Assembly (NCBI RefSeq): GCF_046267875.1
Contig: NZ_CP176502.1
Location: 1,116,001 to 1,180,000, forward strand
DNA length: 64,000 nt
Direction of reading: 5' to 3'
Source of the DNA: Mannheimia glucosida
Lineage (GTDB): Bacteria; Pseudomonadota; Gammaproteobacteria; Enterobacterales; Pasteurellaceae
Shown in pieces: positions 17,336 to 25,431 of the stretch. Positions within the stretch are counted from its first letter, which is position 1, and the number at the start of each line of letters is the position of its first letter. The position numbers and the translations under genes were made by a program. The notes under the pieces are model-generated. The model saw only the letters and a program-made list of their open reading frames with translations, did no database searches and was not told the DNA's origin.

Positions 17336-18796
17336 TTAAATGTATTTCTCAGGTGCTTGCTCAAGCAGTTTGGTTAGCAGTTTCCAATAAATTTCCACCG
17401 CTAGAATATGCACTTTTTCGTCCGGAGAATGGGCGTTGAGAATAGTTGGTCCAATCGAGACAAAATCCATATTCGGGTAGATTTTGTTGATTAAGCCACA
17501 TTCCAGCCCTGCGTGAATCACTTTAATTTGAGATTCATAACCTAAAATTTCATCATAAATCGCTTTGGTTAATGGCGTGATTTTGGAATTGGGGTTTGGC
17601 TCCCAGCCCGGGTAGTTGCCCGAAAATTCCACTTCTGCTCCCACTAATGCGGTTAATGAGCGGATTTTACTGCGAATTTCCTCTTTTCCGCCCTCAATTA
17701 ATGAGCGGGCAAGAATGGTCGCTTTCACCTCACTCGCTTCGGTGTTAAGCACACCAATACTGAGTGAGGTTTCCACCACATTTTCCACCACATCGCTATT
17801 ACGCACCACACCATTTGGCAGCACATTTAAGAAATGGATTACTCGAGCAGTGCTGGCAAGGTCAAAGGCTTGTTCAGGCAGTTGAGCTTCTTCAATTAAA
17901 AATTGGAAGTTTGGCTCGGCAATTTTGAGTTCTGCTTTTACTTGTTCGGCGGTTTGGCTTAAACAAGCGGTTAATTTTTGCTGATTTTTTGCAGAGAAAA
18001 CCAAGGTTGCGTGGGTTTCTCGTGGAATGGCATTCCGCACCGAACCGCCTTGAATTTCCGCAATTTGGAATTCCACTTCGCTGTGGGTTTGTTCCAAAAT
18101 GCGGGCGAACACTTTAATCGCATTCGCTCGGGTGGTGTGAATATCACAGCCCGAATGCCCGCCGTTTAAGCCTTTAAGCGTAACGGTTACTGCACTATCT
18201 TGCTGATGAGGCACTAAGAAAACGGGAAGCGTTACATTCACATTTTCGCCACCTGCACAGCCGATGTAAATTTCCCCGTTTTCTTCGGTGTCGGTGTTAA
18301 TCATAATATCGGCGGTTAGCCAGTTCGGGCGTAAACCAATCGCCCCTTCCATACCGGCTTCTTCGGTCATTGTGAGCAACACTTCAATGGTTGGGTGGGC
18401 TAAATCATCGCTATCCAACGCTGCCAAGCACGAAGCCAACCCAATGCCATTATCTGCCCCCAATGTTGTGCCTTTGGCTTTTACCCATTCGCCGTCAATA
18501 TAAGGCTGAATAGGGTCTTTGGTGAAATCGTGAACCGTGCCGGCATTGGCTTGCGGTACCATATCAAGATGGGCTTGCAGAGCGACAGTTTGGCGGTTTT
18601 CCATACCTTTAGTTGCCGGTTTACGGATTAACACATTACCCACTTCATCACGTTCAACAAAGAAATTTTTCGATTTTGCCCAATTCACAATAAATTCAGC
18701 CAGTTCATTTTCGTGATAAGACGGGTGCGGAATAGCACAGACTTTATCAAACCACTGCCAAAGTAGCTGTGGTGCGAGCGTTGAGATTTCAGACAT
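17336..18796 (-). CDS. pepD: Aminoacyl-histidine dipeptidase (peptidase D)
   Basis: Cytosolic zinc dipeptidase of the M20 family, 486 residues. Metal-site motifs are visible: LQAHLDMV, TLGADNGIGLA and LTMTEEAGMEGA. VIHAGLECGL is near the C-terminus. AAGGGG upstream supports the start at 18796. A copy of the USS lies in the coding sequence. It is a single gene convergent with the MFS transporter. Confidence 0.96.
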   Translation of the reverse strand: MSEISTLAPQLLWQWFDKVCAIPHPSYHENELAEFIVNWAKSKNFFVERDEVGNVLIRKPATKGMENRQTVALQAHLDMVPQANAGTVHDFTKDPIQPYIDGEWVKAKGTTLGADNGIGLASCLAALDSDDLAHPTIEVLLTMTEEAGMEGAIGLRPNWLTADIMINTDTEENGEIYIGCAGGENVNVTLPVFLVPHQQDSAVTVTLKGLNGGHSGCDIHTTRANAIKVFARILEQTHSEVEFQIAEIQGGSVRNAIPRETHATLVFSAKNQQKLTACLSQTAEQVKAELKIAEPNFQFLIEEAQLPEQAFDLASTARVIHFLNVLPNGVVRNSDVVENVVETSLSIGVLNTEASEVKATILARSLIEGGKEEIRSKIRSLTALVGAEVEFSGNYPGWEPNPNSKITPLTKAIYDEILGYESQIKVIHAGLECGLINKIYPNMDFVSIGPTILNAHSPDEKVHILAVEIYWKLLTKLLEQAPEKYI

Positions 18797-18998
18797 AATA
18801 AGCCCCTTTTGTAAAATTTTAAGAAAAAATAACCGCTTGTATTCAAGCTGATATAGACCTCTGACATTGTAGAATATTTAATGGAAATTTAACAAAAAAA
18901 TCTTAAAAAAGTACTTGATGACGAGCTGTTTTTTTTTGTGCAATCTGCGTGTGTTTTATACACATCTATTTTTGTTTATCTTACAAAAGGAACATTTT

Positions 18999-19925
18999 AT
19001 GTCTATCAAAAAAGTAACTTTAGCAAGTTTGATTTTATTGGGTTTAACGGCGTGTAGTAGTGGTGGTTCGGGCGGTAGCTCAAACAATGTGGCAAAACCG
19101 AATACTAAACCGCAAACTACTCAGCAACAAACCGATAAAGCGGCAGCAGAAAAAGCAGCTAAAGAGAAAGCGGAAGCGGAGCGTTTGGCGGCAGAGAAAG
19201 CGGCTAGAGAGAAAGCGGCTATTGATAGTCATAAATCTTTTTTTTACCCAATCCAAAATAATTTCCAATCTTGGGCAAATCCCACTATAACTCAGTTTCA
19301 ACTTTCGGAAGATGCTAAATTAGGATTAACAAGGAATATAAAAGAAACTGTCCACCAAGAAGTAAGAAATGATGTGGAAACTGATGCAACTTACACAAGG
19401 CAATATGATTTATATAATCAGAAATACTCTATTGTTGTAGGTGAACGTACGAAATATCACAATCCTAAAAATGATTATGGATTTGAAATAAATCATGAAA
19501 AATATTCAATTATAGATGAGGCAGGATTAAAAACAGCTCCTTCTGATATTCCTAAAGAAGGTGTTGCTACTTATTCAGGAAAGGCTTTTAATGCAAACGA
19601 AGATGGAACTTTAACTTATACTGTTGATTTTACTAATAAAGAGGGTTATGGAAAAATTGAGGGAATGTCTGAGTTAGGTACAATAGAATTGGAAAAAGGA
19701 ACGATTGTTAAAAAAGTATCTTCTAATCGATTGGAAATTAATTCTGATGTGAAATTAGCCAGTTGGAAAGAATATCAGGTAACAGGACAATATAATCTTG
19801 CATTCTTTGGGGAGAAAGCTGAAGAAGTCGCAGGTAATATATCTTTGCGTCAAGAACATTCCATATATAATCCAGAAACTGGTAACATTGATGTAAATAT
19901 CTACCTAGCAATAGTGAATCAATAG
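18999..19925 (+). CDS. Slam-type surface lipoprotein (TbpB/fHbp-like barrel), probably frameshifted near 3' end
   Basis: 308-residue predicted lipoprotein with signal peptide and lipobox LTAC (Cys at about residue 17). A Gly/Ser linker and an Ala/Lys/Glu-rich helical tether (residues 40-72) follow, then a beta-rich domain. The part around YQVTGQYNLAFFGEKAEEVAG is typical of Slam-exported lipoproteins. The frame stops at 19923-19925. In the -1 frame the next bases read IGFGGTRGDIQQ then TAA at 19958-19960, which looks like a native barrel end. Adding one A at the AAA of 19895-19897 would join the frames as VKYLPSNSESIGFGG. It lies upstream of a broken Slam gene. Function unknown. Confidence 0.75.
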   Translation: MSIKKVTLASLILLGLTACSSGGSGGSSNNVAKPNTKPQTTQQQTDKAAAEKAAKEKAEAERLAAEKAAREKAAIDSHKSFFYPIQNNFQSWANPTITQFQLSEDAKLGLTRNIKETVHQEVRNDVETDATYTRQYDLYNQKYSIVVGERTKYHNPKNDYGFEINHEKYSIIDEAGLKTAPSDIPKEGVATYSGKAFNANEDGTLTYTVDFTNKEGYGKIEGMSELGTIELEKGTIVKKVSSNRLEINSDVKLASWKEYQVTGQYNLAFFGEKAEEVAGNISLRQEHSIYNPETGNIDVNIYLAIVNQ

Positions 19926-19978
19926 GTTTCGGTGGCACTCGTGGCGATATCCAACAATAACCTTTTCTAACATTCAAT

Positions 19979-20009
19979 GCCGTTTAACAAAAAATTAAGC
20001 GGCATTTTT
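19979..20009 (+). terminator. Rho-independent terminator after the lipoprotein gene
   Basis: Arms GCCGTTTAA (19979-19987) and TTAAGCGGC (19995-20003) pair with one wobble. They are followed by ATTTTTATT. Confidence 0.85.
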
Positions 20010-20015
20010 ATTAAT

Positions 20016-20068
20016 ACCTAGCACGCTAAGCGTACTAGGTTAAGCATAATTGAGTGGCTCTGCCACTC
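20016..20068. repeat. Two short hairpins with three-base loops
   Basis: First hairpin 20016-20040: 11-base arms ACCTAGCACGC / GCGTACTAGGT around TAA, with one wobble. Second hairpin 20052-20068: GAGTGGC / GCCACTC around TCT. The same architecture recurs four times at 44978-45083. Confidence 0.75.
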
Positions 20069-20084
20069 TGTTTAATCTGATACT

Positions 20085-21494
20085 ATGAAAAAATATCCCC
20101 TTTTATTTTCGCTTTTCAGCCCCGTTGTATGGGCGGAAACAGTGATTGAACACAACACCGACCCGATTTCGTTTGAACGTCAGCCGCAAGCGGTCAAATT
20201 TGAGCAACATTTTGCAAAAAAGTCGGAAAAAACGACCGCTTACCAACATGAATATGCATTCAATCAGAATGTTGAACAGCAAATTAACCAAGCGATTCTC
20301 AGCCAAGATTGGGAAAATTTAGCACCGCTTTTAAGCCGTTATCAGCAAATGCCCAATATTGATCCGTTACTTTGGCATTACGCCCAAGCGGCACTTGCCT
20401 ATGCGAAAAAAGATCATCATTCAGCCATTTTTCACTATCGCCAGTTACTCGCAAGAAATCCTAATTTAGTTTATCCACGTTTTGATTTAGCGTTGATTTT
20501 GGCAGAAGATCAGCAATTTCGTGCGGCAGAATGGGAATTTCAGCAACTTTAAGCCCATTTACCGCCGGAGCTTGCTAAAATTGCCCGTAATACCCAAGCT
20601 CAAATTGCTGAAAATGAGGCGTGGCAGCCCGATTTTTATCTGCAATATACCCAAACAGATAACGTGAATAATGCCGCATCTTCGCCGATTGTGAATGTAA
20701 ATGGGAGTATTTTCCGCAAAAATGCAGACAGTTTGCCACAATCGGCAAAAGGCGTGCGTTATGGCTTAGGGTTGAGTAAATTGCATAACGTGAAAGGCAA
20801 TCATTTTGCCGGTTTAACGCTCAATTATAGTGGGATTTACTATTGGGATAACCGAGATTACCGTGAGCAATCGGTGTCTGTTTCGCCGAATTATAGCTAC
20901 CGCACCGCCGCTTATCGGCTGACTTTTTCGCCTTTTATTGAGCAAAATTGGCTGGGGAGTAGCCGTTATAATTACCAATTTGGAGCAACGCTCAACGGCT
21001 TGCGTTACCTGAATTCGCAATGGTTGGTGTCGGGTCACTTTACCCATTTACAAAAACGTTATTTTGAGGAGCTAACCGCAAGCCGTTATAACAGCTATCA
21101 GCACCAACTCAGTGGTGGCGTGCAGTGGCAAGCGGTCAAAAATGGGCGGTTTTTTGCAAATTTAGACGGCGTGCGTGAAATTGCACGGGAAAAAGCACAA
21201 AGTTCGAATAAGTGGCTGGCTCGAGTGGGGGCGGTTTTTCAAGGCGAACGCTGGGCAACGCAGGCAAGTATCGGCTTTGGCAAGCGATATTTTGCCGACA
21301 AGCACTATTTGTTTGGCTATAAGCGGTTAGACACGGAATATCAAGCCAATTTAGCGGTTTGGAACCGCACTTGGCATTGGCAGGGCATTGTGCCGAAGCT
21401 GAATTTCCGTTATCAGAAAATTGATAGTAATATTGCCGATTTTTACACTCGCCAAAACAAGGAAGTCTTTTTTACCTTAGAAAAGCTATTTTAG
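20085..21494 (+). pseudogene. Slam (surface lipoprotein assembly modulator), interrupted by an in-frame stop
   Basis: Outer-membrane translocon family that exports lipoproteins to the cell surface: N-terminal TPR domain, C-terminal 14-strand barrel (DUF560). Residues 1-155 hold signal peptide and TPR-like helices (SAIFHYRQLLARNPNLVYPRFDLALI). After TAA at 20550-20552 the same frame continues without a break as AHLPPELAKIARNTQAQ. The barrel then runs to LEKLF at 21494. One base change (CAA to TAA) explains the stop. Restart at an internal codon could give only a barrel without TPR. It sits directly after its presumed substrate lipoprotein. Confidence 0.85.
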
Positions 21495-21511
21495 TGTTGG
21501 TTTTTTGTGCT

Positions 21512-21527
21512 AAGCATACGTTTGCGT
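21512..21527. promoter_or_regulatory. Candidate PurR operator upstream of gpt
   Basis: AAGCATACGTTTGCGT matches the palindromic PurR consensus ANGCAANCGNTTNCNT at all but one defined position. It lies 113 bases before gpt, a purine salvage gene. PurR control of this gene is inference. Confidence 0.4.
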
Positions 21528-21639
21528 AACCAGCCGCACAAAAAAATAAATGAAATGATAGCGAAAAAAGCATTTTCGGGTTATCCTAGTGCAATTTTTT
21601 ATATCGGGGTAGCCCCCAATTTTATATTAGGTTGTTTCT

Positions 21640-22113
21640 ATGAGTGAAAAATACACAAATGAAAAATATGTCGTGACGTGGGATATGTTCCATATGCACG
21701 CTCGCAAGTTGGCAGAAAATTTATTACCTGCTACACAGTGGAAAGGGATTATTGCGGTAAGCCGTGGCGGTTTGTTTCCGGCAGCCGTTTTAGCACGTGA
21801 GTTGGGTATTCGCCACGTAGAAACAGTGTGCATTGCCAGCTACGATCACGATAGCCAAGGTGAGTTAAGCGTATTACACGCAGCCGATACCGATGGCGAA
21901 GGCTTTATTGTGGTTGATGATTTAGTGGATACCGGCAACACGGCAAAAGAAATTCGCAGAATGTACCCTAAAGCTCGCTTTGTAACCGTGTTTGCAAAAC
22001 CGCAAGGCGCTCCGTTGGTTGATGATTATGTGATTGATATTCCGCAAGAAACTTGGATTGAACAACCTTGGGATTTAGGCATTACCTTCGTTCAGCCTTT
22101 GGCTCGTAGATAA
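21640..22113 (+). CDS. gpt: Xanthine(-guanine) phosphoribosyltransferase
   Basis: Purine salvage enzyme converting xanthine/guanine and PRPP to XMP/GMP, 157 residues. PRPP loop FIVVDDLVDTGNTA and the start YVVTWDMFHMHARKLAENLLP match E. coli Gpt. The C-terminal QPWDLGITFVQP is typical. A perfect hairpin terminator follows. Confidence 0.95.
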   Translation: MSEKYTNEKYVVTWDMFHMHARKLAENLLPATQWKGIIAVSRGGLFPAAVLARELGIRHVETVCIASYDHDSQGELSVLHAADTDGEGFIVVDDLVDTGNTAKEIRRMYPKARFVTVFAKPQGAPLVDDYVIDIPQETWIEQPWDLGITFVQPLARR

Positions 22114-22121
22114 TTTTGTGT

Positions 22122-22155
22122 AATGGACAATGAAAGTTGTCCATTATTTTTATTT
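22122..22155 (+). terminator. Rho-independent terminator after gpt
   Basis: AATGGACAA (22122-22130) and TTGTCCATT (22137-22145) form a perfect 9-bp stem with a 6-base loop. ATTTTTATTT follows. Confidence 0.9.
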
Positions 22156-22221
22156 ATTCCTATGTAAAATGGAGGGCGGATTATCATTCGCCTCCTTCAA
22201 AAAAACAAATAGCTATATACA

Positions 22222-22845
22222 ATGAGTTTAGGCAATCTTTATATTATTTCTGCCCCAAGTGGAGCGGGAAAATCTTCCTTAATTAACGCCTTGTTGGCGG
22301 ATTTACCCCGTTCGGAAGTCCAACTTTCGATTTCACACACTACCCGTCAGCCTCGTCCGGCAGAACAGGACGGCGTGCATTATTATTTCACTTCGCACGA
22401 TGAGTTTAAGCAGCTGATTGAGCAGGGGCATTTTTTAGAATGGGCGGAGGTGTTTGGCAATTATTACGGCACATCATTGCCGATGATTGAACGTAGCCTA
22501 GAGCAGGGCATTGATGTCTTTTTGGATATTGACTGGCAAGGGGCTAGACAAATTCGGGAAAAAGTGCCGAATGTGAAAACCATTTTTATTCTGCCGCCGT
22601 CAAAAGCAGAATTGGAAAAACGCTTAATCGGGCGTGGGCAAGATTCCGCTGAAACCATTGCCAAACGTATGGCTGAGGCGGTGTCGGAAATGAGCCATTA
22701 CAATGAGTTCGATTATGTGATTATTAATGATGATTTCCAACAGGCATTGAAAGAGTTAAAAGTGATTTTACTTGCCGAGCGTTTGAGCTTAGGCTCGCAA
22801 CAAATTCGTCATCAGCATTTAATTACTGATTTGTTAAATAATTAA
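22222..22845 (+). CDS. gmk: Guanylate kinase
   Basis: Phosphorylates GMP to GDP, 207 residues. P-loop SAPSGAGKSS at the N-terminus. GMP-binding region SISHTTRQPRPAEQDGVHY and lid RGQDSAETIAKRM are intact. The stop codon lies inside a 24-bp palindrome that precedes the next gene. Next to gpt, both serve guanine nucleotide supply. Confidence 0.97.
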   Translation: MSLGNLYIISAPSGAGKSSLINALLADLPRSEVQLSISHTTRQPRPAEQDGVHYYFTSHDEFKQLIEQGHFLEWAEVFGNYYGTSLPMIERSLEQGIDVFLDIDWQGARQIREKVPNVKTIFILPPSKAELEKRLIGRGQDSAETIAKRMAEAVSEMSHYNEFDYVIINDDFQQALKELKVILLAERLSLGSQQIRHQHLITDLLNN

Positions 22846-22865
22846 ATGAACAGCTGTTCATTTAA
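22842..22865. promoter_or_regulatory. 24-bp perfect palindrome, likely repressor operator
   Basis: Half-site TTAAATGAACAG is followed by its exact reverse complement. It overlaps the gmk stop and lies 71 bases before the outer-membrane factor gene. No T-run follows, so it is not a terminator. Size and symmetry suit a TetR-family operator; the regulator is unknown. Confidence 0.6.
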
Positions 22866-22935
22866 CTGGAAAGGCTATCTGTTTTTGGGTAGAATACGCC
22901 CGTTTTTCCCCTATTTATTTTCAAAAGGAAATGTA

Positions 22936-24333
22936 ATGAAACTTTCAAAATTAGCATTTTCTGTGGTGCTGGCTCTAACCGTAACCGCCTGTACCACAGG
23001 GAATATGAGCAATGACGGGACTTTGCAACAAGCACAGCAAACCTATCAAAGCTATGATGAAATTACCAAACAATATCAAATTAACGAGCAATGGTGGCAA
23101 GGCTATACGGATGCGGAATTAAACCGTGTGGTCGATTTAGCCATCAAAAATAACCTTGATTTAGCCAAAAGCGGAATTGCAGTCAATAAAGCCTTGTATA
23201 ACGCTAATTTAGTAGGGGCAAATTTAGTGCCAACTTTTAGCGGTTCAGGTTCGGTTTCTGCGGCAAAAGGCTTAGGTTCGGCTTCTTCAAATAATGTGTC
23301 AACCGGTGTTTCAACAACAGCGGCTCAAGCTGCATTTAATTTAAGTTATACTGTGGATTTATGGCGACGTTTAGCCGATACCGCCAGTGCGGCAGAATGG
23401 ACGCATAAAGCCACCATTGAAGACTTAAAAGCTACCCGTTTATCTATTATTAATGCGGTTGTGACTACTTACTACCAGTTAGCTTACTATCGTGATGCGA
23501 TTCGTATTACCGAAGAGAGCATTCGCAATTATGAGCAAATCAGCCGTATTTTAACTAACAAAATGAATGCCGGTGCGATTGATAGTTTAGCGGTTGATCA
23601 GGCTCAACAAGCGGTCTTAAACGCCAGAAATAGTGTAATTGATCTGAAAACCAACCAAAAAATTGCCGAGCAAACATTACGCAATTTGTTAAATGTTCAG
23701 CCAAATACTCCGCTTAACATTCGTTACCCGAATATTATGAGCGTGAAATTGCAAGGGGTAGATTTAAATGTGCCGGTGTCAGCCATTGCTAATCGCCCTG
23801 ATGTAGTAGGCTCGCTACAACGCTTACAAAGTGCGTTTAAAACCTTAACCGCAACCGAGAAAAGCTGGTTCCCAACCTTAACCATCGGTGGTTCTATTAC
23901 CGGTAGTGCAACCAATATCGGCAATGTGGCAGATAACCCTGTGGGTAACGGCTTAATTAAATTGGATTTACCGTTCTTAGATTGGAATCGGGTTAAAAAT
24001 AACGTAAAAATTTCTGAAACGGATTATGTGACTGCCCGTTTAAACTACGAGCAAAAAATCACCTCAGCCTTAAACGAAATTGACCGTTATTATTACAGCT
24101 ACACGCAATCTAAAGGGTCATTAAAAATCCTTCAAGATACCAATGCGAAAAATAAACGGATCAGTACATACTATAAAAACCGTTATGAACAAGGTGTGTC
24201 GGAGTTCCGTGAGTGGATTACCGCACTGAATACCGAGCTTAATTCTCAGTTGGCAATTTTAAATGCGAAATATACGATTTTAACCAACGAGAATGCGGTT
24301 TACCAAGCAATGGCAGGTAAATACAGAAGATAA
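22936..24333 (+). CDS. TolC/NodT-type outer-membrane factor lipoprotein (TdeA-like)
   Basis: 465-residue outer-membrane channel for tripartite efflux or type I secretion. It has a lipoprotein signal peptide with lipobox VTAC (Cys about 17). Two OEP repeats of helices and strands are visible; QWWQGYTDAELNRVVDLAIKN near the start is typical of NodT/CusC-type factors. Pasteurellaceae homologues include TdeA of Aggregatibacter. The start 22936 begins the signal peptide after AAAAGGAAAT; upstream in-frame sequence to 22846 lacks support. No pump genes are adjacent, so it probably serves several partners. Confidence 0.88.
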   Translation: MKLSKLAFSVVLALTVTACTTGNMSNDGTLQQAQQTYQSYDEITKQYQINEQWWQGYTDAELNRVVDLAIKNNLDLAKSGIAVNKALYNANLVGANLVPTFSGSGSVSAAKGLGSASSNNVSTGVSTTAAQAAFNLSYTVDLWRRLADTASAAEWTHKATIEDLKATRLSIINAVVTTYYQLAYYRDAIRITEESIRNYEQISRILTNKMNAGAIDSLAVDQAQQAVLNARNSVIDLKTNQKIAEQTLRNLLNVQPNTPLNIRYPNIMSVKLQGVDLNVPVSAIANRPDVVGSLQRLQSAFKTLTATEKSWFPTLTIGGSITGSATNIGNVADNPVGNGLIKLDLPFLDWNRVKNNVKISETDYVTARLNYEQKITSALNEIDRYYYSYTQSKGSLKILQDTNAKNKRISTYYKNRYEQGVSEFREWITALNTELNSQLAILNAKYTILTNENAVYQAMAGKYRR

Positions 24334-24365
24334 TTGTATCTAAAACTATATACTATGGTTGGTAA

Positions 24366-24398
24366 AAGTGGGTTAAGGCTTGATGGCTTAACCCACTT
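24366..24398. terminator. Hairpin between convergent outer-membrane factor and MBL-fold genes
   Basis: Perfect 12-base arms AAGTGGGTTAAG (24366-24377) and CTTAACCCACTT (24387-24398) with a 9-base loop. The T content after it is only moderate. Confidence 0.75.
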
Positions 24399-24445
24399 CG
24401 CTATTTATTGCTACTTAAACCATTTTGGTAATGTTAGTTTAGCTA

Positions 24446-25291
24446 CTAGAACTTAATCACATCTCCGTTTTTCGGTACAGTCACTCGATCTAATCCCTCT
24501 TTTTGTACATAGTCACGCATCTGATCACTACTGATAGAGGTTTGTGGCAGGGCGTCCATATGCACAGTTAAGATTTTCGCTTGCGGTGCGATTTTGTGTG
24601 CTTTAGAAACATCTTCGGTACACATAATCGGGCTGCCTTCAAAGTTTGGTAGTTTGGCACAGCCGGCATTCAGCACCACAAAGTCTGGTTTATAAGTGTT
24701 GAACGAATGTTTGATTTCGTGGTTCCAAATGGTATCTCCCACCAAATAGACGGTCGGCTTGCCTTCCGCTTTCATCACCACACCCATTGCATCACCAACC
24801 ATTTCGGCAATTTTCGGGTCCGCATACATCGCATCGGTGCCGTGCTGACCACGAGTGCGGGTTAAGGTTACACCTTCAAATGGGGTATCTTTGCCGACCA
24901 CACGCACATCGGTAAAACCTTGTGAACGGATTAAACGGGCATCACCGGCATTCTGCACAAAAATCGGCAGATTTTTCGGCACACGTTGTTGTGCTACATC
25001 GTCCCAGTGATCGTGGTGAGTGTGAGTTACGATCACCGCATCCACGCCATTTAACACTTCATCAATGCTCACAGTCATATCCACGGTCGGATTACGTTTT
25101 TTCGCATTCGGCGGTAAGTAGCGATCTTTATCCGCTAAATACGGATCGACCAAAAACGTCTTGCCGGCATATTCAATTTTCGCCGTTGCATTACGAATAT
25201 GTTGGTATTGGCTCTGCTCAGCGGCAAAACTTGATGTAGCGAAAAGTGCCGTTGCAATCAGGCTCAGTGCTGTTTTTTTGACAAAAGTCAT
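24446..25291 (-). CDS. Exported MBL-fold metal-dependent hydrolase
   Basis: 281-residue periplasmic protein with Sec signal peptide (cleavage near SFA/AEQ). The metallo-beta-lactamase-fold motif THTHHDHWDD supplies the metal ligands. Further motifs are VYLVGDTIWNHE and LTVHMDAL. It resembles UlaG/RomA-like YtkL hydrolases. Substrate unknown. GGAGAG before the ATG fits the start. It lies downstream of ttrA but a strong hairpin separates them. Confidence 0.85.
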   Translation of the reverse strand: MTFVKKTALSLIATALFATSSFAAEQSQYQHIRNATAKIEYAGKTFLVDPYLADKDRYLPPNAKKRNPTVDMTVSIDEVLNGVDAVIVTHTHHDHWDDVAQQRVPKNLPIFVQNAGDARLIRSQGFTDVRVVGKDTPFEGVTLTRTRGQHGTDAMYADPKIAEMVGDAMGVVMKAEGKPTVYLVGDTIWNHEIKHSFNTYKPDFVVLNAGCAKLPNFEGSPIMCTEDVSKAHKIAPQAKILTVHMDALPQTSISSDQMRDYVQKEGLDRVTVPKNGDVIKF

Positions 25292-25383
25292 AGGCTCTCC
25301 AAAATAAATTAAAATGCAGAGTATGATTTTTTACGCTCTGCAATGCTGGTTTGCATAAGGAACAGTGTCCCTTACATCAATAA

Positions 25384-25425
25384 AAGCGGTCGATTTTGCA
25401 CATTTTTCTGCAAAAGCGACCGCTT
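25384..25425 (-). terminator. ttrA terminator built from facing uptake sequences
   Basis: AAGCGGTCG (25384-25392) and CGACCGCTT (25417-25425) pair exactly. The inner TTTTGCA/TGCAAAA extends the stem. On the minus strand the stem is followed by TTA-rich bases, just after the ttrA stop. Confidence 0.65.
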
Positions 25426-25431
25426 GTTCGG

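Noticed and set aside
20664..21494. Independent gene starting at 20664
   Set aside because: It is in the same frame as the upstream part with only one stop between them and encodes just the Slam barrel, so it is the second half of a broken gene.
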